The translations under genes and the position numbers were made by a program. This document shows positions 22,504 through 32,750 of a stretch of 62,412 nucleotides of DNA, in pieces. The notes under the pieces were generated by a model, which worked only from the letters and a program-made list of their open reading frames with translations, had not been told where the DNA came from and ran no database searches. Within the stretch, counting starts at the first letter, position 1; every line of letters starts with the position of its first letter. Origin of the DNA: Psilocybe azurescens (lineage: Eukaryota; Basidiomycota; Agaricomycetes; Agaricales; Agrocybaceae); NCBI GenBank assembly GCA_023853785.1, contig JAJIRX010000271.1:1-62412 (forward strand), read 5' to 3'.

Positions 22504-22750
22504 CATTGTCAAACATTGGTTGAAAATGACCAAATTACAAAATTCAAAAAACTATCAGGTATGCTCTAGCGCCTTGCTTAGGATCATCCTCCTTCAAAAA
22601 TGTTGAATTTACAACAAATATTGACTGAGATACAGGCTGTTTTATGAGATATTGATATTATACCTGCTATAAATCAACCTTGTTGAAAAAATACTTTTTA
22701 TTATCTAGTTATGTTCTTGCAGTATAAATACACTGCTCTGCCAATTTTTA
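22504..22750. other. AT-rich spacer
   Basis: AT-rich, CpG-poor sequence between the ribozyme relic and the first internal repeats. No feature seen. Confidence 0.4.
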
Positions 22751-22754
22751 TGAT

Positions 22755-23290
22755 TTTAGGAAGCCACTCTGTGAAGATAGCTGTATACATATAGAAAAAA
22801 AACATATTCAATGTATTTTTGGGCTATGCATCTGAAAATACCAAATGAGTTGGAATCTTCATATACTGTTCCTTTCTCTATAAAAATAAAAAAACATCAT
22901 AACTACTATATTGATCCTGCAGAAGTTCACAAACAAGCAAAGAAGCCAGATATTCCATATTTTTGATGGTGATCACGTGAGGACCTTGCAATAATCCAAA
23001 GTAAGCACATGATCTTCATAATAAGCAGTCAAACTTGTTTGATTGGGGTGTATAATAGCAAGTTCCCTACACATCATAGATATATTGATTAGATTAGACA
23101 GGAGACAGATATTCTTGATTTTTAATGGTGATCACATGGGGACCTCACAATAATCCAAGGTCAGCACATGATCTTCATAATAAGTAGTCAAACTTGTTTG
23201 ACAGATTAGATAGACAGGAGCCGGATATTTTTTATTTTTGATGGTAATCATGTGAGGACCTCACAATAATTCAAGGTCAGCACGTGATCT
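22755..23290. repeat. Hairpin-bearing tandem repeats, block 1 (three copies)
   Basis: Three related units each contain an imperfect palindrome of about 44 bp. The copies are at 22971-23014, 23130-23173 and 23246-23289. The arms are GATCACGTG and CACGTGATC, with inner arms GGACCTT and AAGGTC around a short loop. The arms carry CACGTG or one-base variants, so the hairpin and its E-box-like sites coincide. The flank 22755-22960 recurs at 24570-24750. Confidence 0.75.
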
Positions 23291-23374
23291 TCATAATAAG
23301 CAGTCAAACTTGTTTGATAGGGGTCTACAATAGCAAGTTTCTGCATATCACAGATATATTGATTAGATTAGACA

Positions 23375-23670
23375 AAGTTTGAATCACAAATATGGAGCCC
23401 TTGTTTTTGCAGTAGTATATAGTTTGGCCCACTTCTGTAAGAAGATCCCTTATTCTCTTTCTCACTTCTCACTAGAGAACTGCATGGGTTACCCATAAAT
23501 TTTCACCAATTTTTATGTAATTAGCATGTAGCAAAACATTTTAGCCTATTTTTAGAAATTATTTTGTGCAAATTGGTGAAGAATCGAGAGCTACACTCCA
23601 GCCAAGTTTGAGCCAAAATAACGCAAACTGATGCTGTGACATCATGATTTCCTGGCAATGGTCATCTAAT
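23375..23670. repeat. ~300-bp direct repeat, copy 1 (partner at 27068-27365)
   Basis: The segment starting gtttgaatcacaaatatggagc aligns with 27068-27365 over its whole length, including cttctcactag and aactgcatgggtta. Both copies sit directly downstream of a hairpin repeat, so the hairpin units and this block belong to one larger repeated module that was duplicated within the island. Confidence 0.8.
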
Positions 23671-24479
23671 TTGGCACCTTTTCTAAGAGTATATTTTGTA
23701 GCAAATTATACTAAGGTTCCCAAGCACATTTGCTATTGGTCTAGGACCTCCTGGAACCGCAGACGTCTTTATCATGAGGCAAGTTACCTCTAGTATCAAG
23801 TGGCAATCGCTAACTGGACAATCCCTCACTCACATTGGCTGCATTGCAAATCACAAGTGTTATGATCGGATCTAGTAAACCACCATATGTTGAGTTGTAG
23901 ACAAGATTTCAATTGCCAATGCATTTGGTCCATGGGGCAATCTCCCGTGTGGCACAGTGATGTTTGACTACCGAGCAGGTGATCATCTAATTTAGTGGAC
24001 AGCTTTTGTGATTTCTGGGCACAGGGATCACCTTTGATAATTAATAAGGTTTCTGCCACTTGGCCATCACTTGTGAGGGACAGGTGTGACATCTGTTACA
24101 AACTTAACATCCATGTAATGTGGGGATGTATAAATTGAATAAAATTACACTGATAGTAGTAGTTCACCTCGTCAATCTATTTAAAGTTGTATTTTCCTGA
24201 AACTTTAGATATATATCTTGTATGCCAAGTTTTTGCATATGGTTCAGGATGATAGATAGTGGGAATATTTGGCCTTTTGACCATATTGATTGATCCTCTA
24301 AGGTGTAGTTTCAATTGATTTAGAAAATTCCTTTACAGGGCATGAATTGATGATGGCAACGAAATCTCCACCAAGAGAACTCTTGAATGCTCCAATACTG
24401 AAACAAAGTTATAGAAACAGATCAATGCATCTAATATGGCATTTAGTCTCCCAGTCAATGTTTTAAAATAAGCCTGAAA
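23671..24479. other. AT-rich spacer, no gene
   Basis: CpG-poor sequence without a convincing frame. A minus-strand frame at 23826-24092 has no recognisable motif. Confidence 0.4.
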
Positions 24480-24795
24480 AATGAAAACTGGAATAAAGCT
24501 CGTGATGTGGCATACTGCCTAATCTTTGCTGTACCAATTATAATAGTGGAAAGTACTAGTTTTCGTGGGCTAGCTGTATACATATAGAAAAATGAATTTT
24601 TAGGCTATACATCTGAAATTACCAAATTAGTTGGAATCTTCATATACTGTTCCTTTCTTGATAAAAATTAAAAAACATCATAACTGCTACATTGATCCTG
24701 CAGAAGTTCAAAAACAAGCAAAGGAGCCAGATATTCTATATTTTTGATGGTGATCACGTGAGGACCTTGTAATAGTCCAAGGTCAGCACGTGATC
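24480..24795. repeat. Second repeat module with hairpin copy 4
   Basis: 24480-24565 matches 27750-27825 (gtaccaattataatagtgga and aagtactagtt). 24570-24795 matches 22755-23014 and carries hairpin copy 4 at 24752-24795. This junction of two repeat types shows that modules have been shuffled. Confidence 0.7.
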
Positions 24796-25787
24796 TTCAT
24801 AATAAGCAGTCAAACTTGTTTGATTAGGGTGTATAATAGCAAGTTCCCTGCACATCATAGATGTATTGATTACAGTGACTTGCATATTTTTTTTGCAGTC
24901 CAAAATTTCCCTCAAGCCATTTGATGTGACCAACTTGTCACTTCAAACCTTATTTTTCTCAGTTTTGTGGTGTTGGGACAGATCTTGCGCATGCAGGTGT
25001 TGGTAACAATGGCATATGTAGGTATTTATTGAATGGAAAGACTGTTGTACTCCAATGGCTGTTAGAGTTCTGAATACTCAACCTTGGTGTATTCCTATGA
25101 AGACAAAGGTTAGTGTATTTATTTTAGAGTCTGTCTTTCCAAGACTCTTGAGAATGTATAAGATGCTGAGTAAGTATCTAAGGATATTTGAGTAACTTCA
25201 TTAACAATCAGATCTTAAGTTTAATGGACAATTATCATGTACTACTAGCACAAGACTATAGGAGTAATAATATAACTTGTATAGTAGCATGAAGCTTTAC
25301 TAACAAGTAATTGTCCTGGTCTACTTAAGTTTGTAGGGAAAATTGAGTGTAAAAGATAATATAGAACAGGTATCTAGAGTAATCTTTATATACTACAGCT
25401 AATACTTCTAAATGACACTAGAACCATTCAACTGGAAGGTTCTATATAATATTCAGAAGGTTCTAATATATTCTGACTATGTATAGCAAACACTAGACAA
25501 GGGTAACAAGCCTTACACGTGTTGCACACATGTTCGGTCTTTGGCTTGAACTGTTTTTAGCCATTTGCAGGTAAGTCAGATCTTCTTGAGATACTAAATT
25601 GGGCAAGTCCTAATCAATAGGACTTGTTTGGCAACAATTTAGTATGTTATCTATGTATTTGGACATTTATTCTGTACTTGGTAATACGTCTAAATACATG
25701 TATGAGGCTCATATAATCAGAAGTGTAAAGAAAGACCTAGAAAAAGAACAAAATAAATGGTGCTTAGACACTACTTGCACATATTGA
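24796..25787. other. AT-rich spacer, no gene
   Basis: No supported frame, RNA or repeat. Composition as in the rest of the island. Confidence 0.4.
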
Positions 25788-25814
25788 TTGACTGTCAGCA
25801 TATCATCCGTAACA

Positions 25815-25985
25815 ATAGCCCATCCTATTTCTCAAGATAAGCATTGTGGTATTCTTGTGTGGTACAATGAACAACAGAGAACTATCCCAGAGATAGCTAT
25901 CTTTGCAGGATGCAGTGAACAAACTGTATATTATATTTTTTTCTACAAGTGCGACTACAGAACAGTGGACTTTTACAAGAGCTGT
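25815..25985 (+). mobile_element. Transposase helix-turn-helix fragment (Tc1/mariner-IS630 type)
   Basis: The plus-strand translation ISQDKHCGILVWYNEQQRTI, then PEIAIFAGCSEQTVYYIF, then a Y-R-T-V-D segment, has the layout of the N-terminal HTH of Tc1/mariner or IS630-like transposases (ISxDLRxRIV-WY-EEG-TxxEIAxLAGCSxxTVYxIL-YRxYGTV). The frame ends in a stop soon after and no catalytic DDE/DDD region follows. A short relic of a cut-and-paste transposon. Confidence 0.6.
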
Positions 25986-26740
25986 GCTGTGCCCTAGGGT
26001 TGTATTTAAAATGGAGTTACTATGAGAGAGTTAAATGATGGTCACATCAAGGTGCACACTGAAAATTTCAGACTGCAAAACAATACAGTATACAGATGTT
26101 CTCTGGGACAGCATTTTGTCCTGAAAATTTTTACCTAATAATCTCTAAATATTTTTACATCAGGTCATGGAGGGACTTTGTATACACCTACTGATAACTT
26201 TTTTAGGACAAAAGTGGGAGTTTTGGTGCAATATACAACAATTACTGGGGATGTCAAAATGTCAAACTGACGGTCCTTGGAATAGTGTGACCCAAGCCTT
26301 TACCAACTGTGTTTCCGTGCATCAAAAATGTAATGCTTGTGTGTGAACCAGTGCATATTGTATCAGATTGTCATGCTGACACTAAAGTCAATTCATTCCG
26401 AGGTCAAAATTGACTGGATTCTTACTATTAAAGGTGTATTGGAAAGAGGAAAATGAGAGCTTTCTGAATGTATAAAAATATTGCTTAAAAACCAAACCAA
26501 AATGGCACAAAGTCATGAAAGAAAAATTTTGCAGTCAAATATACCCACATTCTCTATCATATTTTGATCTAGAACCAGGGAAGTCATCCAATCACTATAA
26601 AATTTGGCCTGAGCTTGTATCTATACTACGTAAATAAGTTTACCAAACATTAAGTGTTTTGAATCAAATTTGGGGTCGGAATTTCAATTTGGCCCAAGGA
26701 ACATCAGTGTCCCAAGGAGCGTCAGTATACTGCATGCAAG
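25986..26740. other. AT-rich spacer, no gene
   Basis: Possibly the decayed remainder of the transposon, but no motif can be followed. Confidence 0.35.
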
Positions 26741-26749
26741 TCACTGTAG

Positions 26750-27370
26750 ATTAGACAGGACCCAGATATTCTCGATTTTTGATGGTAATCACATGAGGAC
26801 CTCACAATAATCCAAGGTCAGCATGTGATCTTCATAATAAGCGGTCAAACTTGTTTGATTGGAGCAAGTTTTCCGCACATCATACATGTATTGATTAGAC
26901 CAGACAGGAGCCAGATATTCTCGATTTTTGATGGTGATCACGTGAGGACCTCACAATAATCCAAGGTCAGCACATGATCTTCATAATAAGCAGTCAAACT
27001 TGTTTGATTGGGGTCTACAATAGCAAGTTCTCTGCATGTCACAGATGTATTGATTAGATTAGACAAAGTTTGAATCACAAACATAGAGCCCTTGTTTTTG
27101 TAGTAGTATATAGTTTGGCACACTGCTGTAAGAAGATCCCTTATTCTTTTCTCACTTCTCACTAGGGAACTGCATGGGTTATCTGTAAGTTTTCACAGAG
27201 TTTTATGTAATTAGTATGTAGCGAAAAAGTTTACCTTATTTTTAGAAATTTTTTTGCGCAAATCGGTGTAGAATCGAGAGAGCTATACTCCTGCCAAGTT
27301 TGAGCCGAAAGCAACGCAAACTGATGCCGTGACATTACGATTTCTCAGCAGCGGTCATCTAATTTGGTGA
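26750..27370. repeat. Third repeat module: hairpin copies 5-6 and ~300-bp repeat copy 2
   Basis: Hairpin copies lie at 26787-26830 and 26936-26979, followed by copy 2 of the 300-bp block at 27068-27365. The order and spacing match block 1 (22.97-23.67 kb), so a module of at least 600 bp was duplicated in direct orientation about 3.7 kb apart. Confidence 0.75.
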
Positions 27371-27836
27371 ATTTCCAAATTTGGCATACCCGCCATCAAT
27401 GTTGAGCTCATTGCATGACTACCACTGGATCTAAGTGCCACAAACTTGCAGAGGGCATAACTTGGTTAGTTCTCAACCGGTTTGCATGAAATAAATTGTA
27501 AAAAATGGATACAATTTGTGGCTATCCGACTATAATTAACTATCCGTCATTTATCTGCGGGTGACCCATGGAGTTCCCTTTATAACTTTATTTTTCAACA
27601 AGATATAAGACAAAAATATGCTGGATATTCAGAGTAGATTCGGATATAAAATCAGGGGTGTACAGTCATTGGTTTCTATTCTAAGGTGCAAGGCTGTTTT
27701 TATAGACTAAATAGACATCTTGGCTTGTGATAATAGAAAAGACTATCAGAAAAGGAATGAAATGCGCTGTGTACTGCCTAGCCTTTGATGTACCAATTAT
27801 AATAGTGGAAAGTACTAGTTGCCTGAGCTACAGCAC
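27371..27836. other. AT-rich spacer, no gene
   Basis: Includes the second copy of the gtaccaattataatagtgga string near 27790. Otherwise featureless. Confidence 0.4.
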
Positions 27837-28270
27837 TTATTTGAAGATAATATCATTGTCCATGCAGCAGTACCTTCTTGAGTAGCAATCACCCAACTGA
27901 CCAGTATGGAATTGATGTGTATAATTCCACTTCAAGGTCTCCCCATGAACCGCCTTCAGTACCTGATTATCTGCCATATTATGCACTACCACCTGGTCAA
28001 GCACAACACTCAGTTTTTTCATGAGCAGCTCAACCTACTTTGCTGCCTCCAATCCTCCAAATGCTGAAACGTCTCTGCATGGTTGGATTTGAACAGGCAT
28101 AGCGTCGAGATGCTACATAATAATTTAGTATTCTGGAGCTGTATTCTCTCGGAATTAGGCAAGTGAGATGGAGAAACTGAGATTGTATATGTGCGTTCAG
28201 AAAGAGAATAATGAGGAGAATGGTTCAGTACAAGCATGAAAGGGCTGAAGTATGTCCGAGACAAATTATA
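27837..28270 (-). mobile_element. Possible Ty3/Gypsy integrase C-terminal remnant
   Basis: Minus-strand pieces in two frames resemble the end of agaricomycete Gypsy polyproteins: YFSPFMLVLNHSP (compare xFSPFxLVYGxEP), then ELLMKKLSVVLDQVVVHNMA and NQVLKAVHGETLKWNY, where a YVL-E-L-DG-x-K-x-x-AAFR strand is usual. Stops and frame changes separate them. No catalytic DDE residues or LTRs were located. The assignment is tentative. Confidence 0.35.
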
Positions 28271-28960
28271 ATGATCCACTGTAAGCTCAGAATATCAGAC
28301 ATTAGTATGGTCAAGGAAATGAGTGATACACTCTGGCATTCATTGTACTGAATCCAAACAAAGGGGGTAGGTGCGATAATAATGGTAGAAGTGTGAGGGA
28401 AAAGAATGAGATTACCTATGAGACACCATGAGCTTTGAGAAGAATAGGAAGGAGTAAGGTTTCAAGAAGCGGTATTTTTCTATGAATTTTATAAGCATGT
28501 ATATATACAAAACAACCTTGATTTCTGAACTGGAAGTTCACCAATATTCAAGCAGGTAATAGTCTATCCAGGTAACACATGTATTTATTCTCTAGGAACA
28601 CAGACATCATGATGATACTATGTGTCATGCAGTTGTTTGAAGGTTTATATCAATTCTTGACTTTTCGAGGACAGAATATCAGAGTCCCTTTCCCACTTGC
28701 TTTGTCCAAATGAGATGTCCATTATCTATATCTTCCATCAGCAGCCTCAGGCACAAATTATGAGTTGGATTTTATAAAGAAGCTTCTGCATGAGCATGGA
28801 GTATCAGCCAGTCTAGGCTACTTCACATATGAAAAAGCAGTATCATTACATCATGGGCTGTGTACATGTCAGTCAAATTATCTGTCTATGATTTTTAATG
28901 AGCATATCGAGTTATTTGTTGTATCAGGATGCACTTCAATTTGGGACTTGGGCACACAAC
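28271..28960. other. AT-rich spacer, no gene
   Basis: No feature seen. Confidence 0.4.
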
Positions 28961-28969
28961 AATGATCCA

Positions 28970-29280
28970 TCCCTGCATACCTATTCACAACTGACCTCCA
29001 TCTCCTCCATGATGTCTTCTTCTCCCTCTTCAGCAGCCCACACACACACATACAATCCACTCCTTGCACCTCTACCTCCACCTCTCTTCCCATTAGCGCT
29101 ATAACCACTGGAACCAATGCTCCCGAACCCATTGTGTGCAGGCATCATGTGGTGCTTTATGAGCAGGAACAGGCAAGGATTAAATGGGGCCCACTGATAC
29201 TCAAGCTGGTACATGGCCTTGAGCTTGGACAAGAGGAGTCATCTGCATGTACCTCATTCCCATCATCCTCTTCTTGACCA
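28970..29280 (-). pseudogene. Relic D of the SEC61A-linked unknown gene, inside the AT-rich island
   Basis: The minus-strand translation has CLFLLIKHHMMPAHNGFGSI, GARSGLYVCVWAAEEGEED and IMEEMEVS. It aligns with the C-terminus of relic C (FILMKYRMASACIGFGGV; CAWAAKEGEEGCVQEMEK). At DNA level, cagcagcccacacacacac matches the 17.4-kb copy. CpG sites kept in the CpG-rich copy are largely TpG or CpA here. Confidence 0.65.
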
Positions 29281-29339
29281 ACCTTCTCTTGCAATAGCCT
29301 GATCACTATGGTGATGGTGATGGAGTATGGAGGGTGGTC

Positions 29340-29890
29340 ATGATGTCAGTGTTCAGTAACATTGTCAGAGTGCAGTGATAATGTCGGTGTGCAGAGGGTA
29401 GTGATGAAGTCGGTGTATAAAAAATTGTCAGTGTGCAGAGTGCGGACATGGTGTTGGAGTGCAGAGGGTGGTGATGAAGTCAGTATTCAGAAATATTGTC
29501 AGAGTGCAGAATGCAGTGGTGGTGTCATAATGTGGAGAGCAGTGATCAAGTTGGTATTCAGAAATATTTTCAGAGTGTGGAGTGCAGTGGTGGTGTTAGT
29601 ATCCAGAAATATTGTCGGAGTGTGAGGTGCGGTGACAGTGTCGGAGTGCAGAGGGCAGTGATGAAGTTGGTGTACAGAGGGCAGTGATGAAATTGGTGTT
29701 CAGAAATATTGTCGGAGTGCGGATATGGTGTTGGAGTGAGGAGTGCAGTGGTGGTGTCAGAATGTGGAGGGCGGTGGTGGTGTTGGTATCCAGAAATATT
29801 GTCGGAGTGTGGGGTGCGGTGACAGTGTTGGAGCGCAGAGGGTGCTGATGATGTCAGTGTTCAGAAATATTGTTGGAGTGCGGTGATAAT
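29340..29890. repeat. GTG/GCAG-rich minisatellite
   Basis: Imperfect tandem units built from strings such as gtgcagagggtagtgatgaa, attcagaaatattgtc and ggagtgcagtggtggtgt. The units vary in length and order, so no strict period. Plus-strand frames across it are products of the repeat, not a gene. Confidence 0.7.
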
Positions 29891-29949
29891 GTCAGTGTGC
29901 ATGCGGTTCTTGCTCCCACCTCCTCTCTGCTTTCTGGTCTTACTTTGAT

Positions 29950-30150
29950 TTCTATAACCACCTTCCACTTCCACCTTCTCTCCCATCTGTCCTCCAATAT
30001 CACTTTTCTTGTCTTCCTCTGGGAATATCTCCCTAGACTTAAAGAGACACAGAATATGTATTTCTAGGCTACTCAATCACACAATAACTATTTATTAGCC
30101 TCTCAATAATTACATGAATACTTTTAATATAACTGACCATAGGTGTTCTC
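29950..30150. repeat. Three-copy dispersed repeat, copy 1
   Basis: Contains ggaatatctccctagact, aatatgtatttctaggctac, tttattagcctctcaa and ctgaccataggtgt. Related copies lie at 30350-30450 and 31020-31195 in the same orientation. The three copies flank the minisatellite blocks. Confidence 0.65.
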
Positions 30151-30164
30151 TATCCCCTTTCTAA

Positions 30165-30625
30165 AATACTAAAAAGTGGACTGAAAAGCAGACTAAAAAG
30201 TGGCCTGAAAAGCGGTGTCAAAAGTGGTCCAAACTGGTCCAAAAAGGGGTCCAAAGCGGTCCAAACTAATCTAAAAAGTGGCCTGAAAAGCGGACTAAAA
30301 TGTTTGAAAACAGGACTCATATTTCCCCTTCCACAAGTTCTTTCCATTGGTAAAGTAGTTTTTATTTATTAGCTTCTCAACAATCACATCAATATATATT
30401 TCAATAGAACTGACCATAGGTGTCCTCCATCCCCTTGCTGAAAGATTAAAATGTGGACTAAAAAGCGGAAAAAGCGGACTGAGTGCAGACTGAGTGCAGA
30501 CTGAGTGCGGTGAGCGCAAGTCAGAAAAGCAGAGTTCAAAAAATCCAAAAGGCGGAAAAAAGCGGACTGAGTGTGGACCAAGTGCGGAAAGTTGGAAATG
30601 TCAACAAATGTGGTGTGAAAAGTGG
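30165..30625. repeat. AAAAGYGGACT-type minisatellite
   Basis: Two runs (30170-30305 and 30448-30620) of degenerate units such as aaaagtggactg, aaaagcggcctg, ggtccaaa and gactgagtgc. They are separated by copy 2 of the three-copy dispersed repeat (30350-30450). No gene. Confidence 0.7.
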
Positions 30626-30829
30626 AGTGCTTTCAGAGGAAGATGAGGACAAGGAGAGTGAAAGTAGTAGCAGTAGTGATAGTAACTAATTAAAAGTTGA
30701 ACTTGCTTCATACACTTTGTACTGTGTGTCAGTAGAAATATTCCACAGAGGTGTGCACTTCTATCAGCGATAATGTTATCTGAATATACCGGTGTTGTCT
30801 GCATCCGCATTCTGCTCCCACCTCTGCCT

Positions 30830-31020
30830 TGCACTCTGACCTCCACCTTGCACTCTGACCTCTGCCTTGCACTCCTACCTCTGGTCTGACACCCGCCCTC
30901 GACTCCAACCTCTGCCTCCTGCTTCTATCACCGGGTCCTGCTCCGACCTATGTTTTGCATTCCAAGTCCGCTTCTGCCTTCTGCCTCTGTCTCTGCCTTC
31001 CACCTCCCAATGCTACCATC
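30830..31020. repeat. CTTGCACTCTGACCTC minisatellite
   Basis: Pyrimidine-rich units of about 25 bp (ccttgcactctgacctc and variants) from 30827 to about 30990. The unit resembles the reverse complement of the 29.3-kb minisatellite (gagtgcag). Confidence 0.55.
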
Positions 31021-31195
31021 CTTGTATTCCTTGGGGAGCATCTCCCCATACTAAAACACACATGGAATATGTATTCCTAGGGTACTAATTCACAAAATGA
31101 TCATTTATTAGCCTCTCAACAATCACATGAATATTTTCAACATCACCGACCATCGGTGTCCTCCTCCCCCTGTCTGAAAATATTCAGCACACATG
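31020..31195. repeat. Three-copy dispersed repeat, copy 3
   Basis: The string aatatgtattcctagggtac, then tttattagcctctcaacaat and gaccatcggtgtcctcc, aligns with the copies at 29950 and 30350. It directly precedes the inverted repeat copy 2. Confidence 0.65.
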
Positions 31196-31206
31196 GGTGT
31201 CTTCCA

Positions 31207-31615
31207 AAAATAATTGTAATGGGCTCCCAAGATGTCCCTGACTACGGGAACTAGTTTTGGAATCCCCAAAGTTGATGATGAATATCTTTGGAGCACAACA
31301 GTATCCAGGCTTCCCCCTCCATCCAAAGATATTCAGTTTGGGTTCACCATCTACAAAACATATTTTTCCATAATCAAGGAGTGAATATGAGTATGTGGAT
31401 ACCAAATTCTAAGTTGGTGAGTCAGATTTGAATATCTTGTATGTACCCTTCCTCCTTCCCCTACCCCTTCATATCTCGAGAATGGGACCGCCGATTTCAC
31501 TAATTTTGGCATGGGACATCCTTATTATATCCTTGAAACATTTGTATACTCAAATCTGCAAAATTTTATCCAAGCTAAAGAACCTACTACTTTACAGGTA
31601 CTACTAATAAAATTC
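31207..31615 (+). repeat. Inverted repeat, copy 2 (partner at 21968-22364)
   Basis: Begins cttccaaaaataattgtaat and ends at ttacaggtactactaata. Matches 22364-21968 on the other strand with scattered substitutions. Unlike copy 1, no ribozyme relic lies next to it. Confidence 0.85.
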
Positions 31616-32750
31616 TATTGCACTGAGTAATATGTATACATTGTGTATGTTCTATGGTCTGAGTCACTTGCTACAATGTAGCTGCTCTATGTGCCAATGC
31701 ATTTATATACCCTGTTATTCATTTTTTTTCTTTCGGACATTTCTAAACTCCACACTCCACACTCCACATATACATCATAACCTAGTGGCAAAGCCGACAC
31801 TTACCAAACTCAACACAGAGAGTCTTTTTATCTTGTCTAGACCATTTCTATCTGGTTTTGTATTTTGGTTTTGGTTTATTATATCAAATCATATAGAATA
31901 TAGTTCAGTGCCAAAACCAATAAATGGAGGATGGGATGAGTTCCACATACCACTTTCAAGATATTATATAATTACTTGCTATTATTTATTGTTAATAGCT
32001 ATTTATCCTGATATAAGCACAAAGAGTAGAGCAAAGCAAATCCCCCAATATGTAGTGGCAGATCATAAATTTTATGAATTGTTAAAAAGTACTTGCAGTG
32101 TCATATCCCAAACATTTACAAGTGTAAATTATTACTAGGGAAAATTCATTGGGACAAAGGGTAAATTTACCATCTTTATATAGGATCTGCAGTGCACTCA
32201 GCAAGACCTCTAGAATACTTTGGAGTCAAGTCTATATTTGTATCACATGTAGCTGGTGTTTTTCCAAACATTCAGCTGCTGCACTGTATTGAAATTTCAA
32301 CTCATATTTTTGTTTTTTTGTATTGTTTCTAGTTGACACATCCTTTTACAGATATTAATTTGTTGTTACAATGATTAGCCTAACTGTCTAGTGCTTAGAC
32401 ATTAATTATTATGCTGTTCACATTGCCTAGCTGCAAGATGATATTGTATATTTCATAGTTTTTTACATTTTTGTGAATGTATCATAACACATGTGCACTT
32501 CTGGATACTGAAAATTTTAGGTGTTCCTCATTATCATCTTTTTTACACAGCTATCCATGCAACTGTCTTTTCACTGCTCGTGAACATTTTGAAAAATAAA
32601 TAATATTGGCTATTATATAACTTGTCAGAAAGGACTTAATACAGTGATTCTTCTTCTTTTGATGGGTGTAAGATAGAATGTACACAAATTAAAAAAAGCA
32701 GACACAACATTAAATTTTTATTCTTCAACAACTGGTTTTGAAACCAGCCA
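31616..32750. other. AT-rich spacer; one AT-rich open frame
   Basis: A plus-strand frame of 168 codons at 31632-32138 has Tyr/Phe/Ile-rich composition and no motif. In sequence this AT-rich its length is not persuasive. Confidence 0.35.

Noticed and set aside
29362..29690. Plus-strand frames of 60-90 codons with ECSDN/ECSGG repeats
   Set aside because: Translations of a minisatellite with no start context, splice sites or non-repetitive sequence.
31632..32138. 168-codon plus-strand frame in the AT-rich island
   Set aside because: Aromatic/Ile-rich translation typical of AT-rich non-coding DNA; no motif, no homologous copy in the window.
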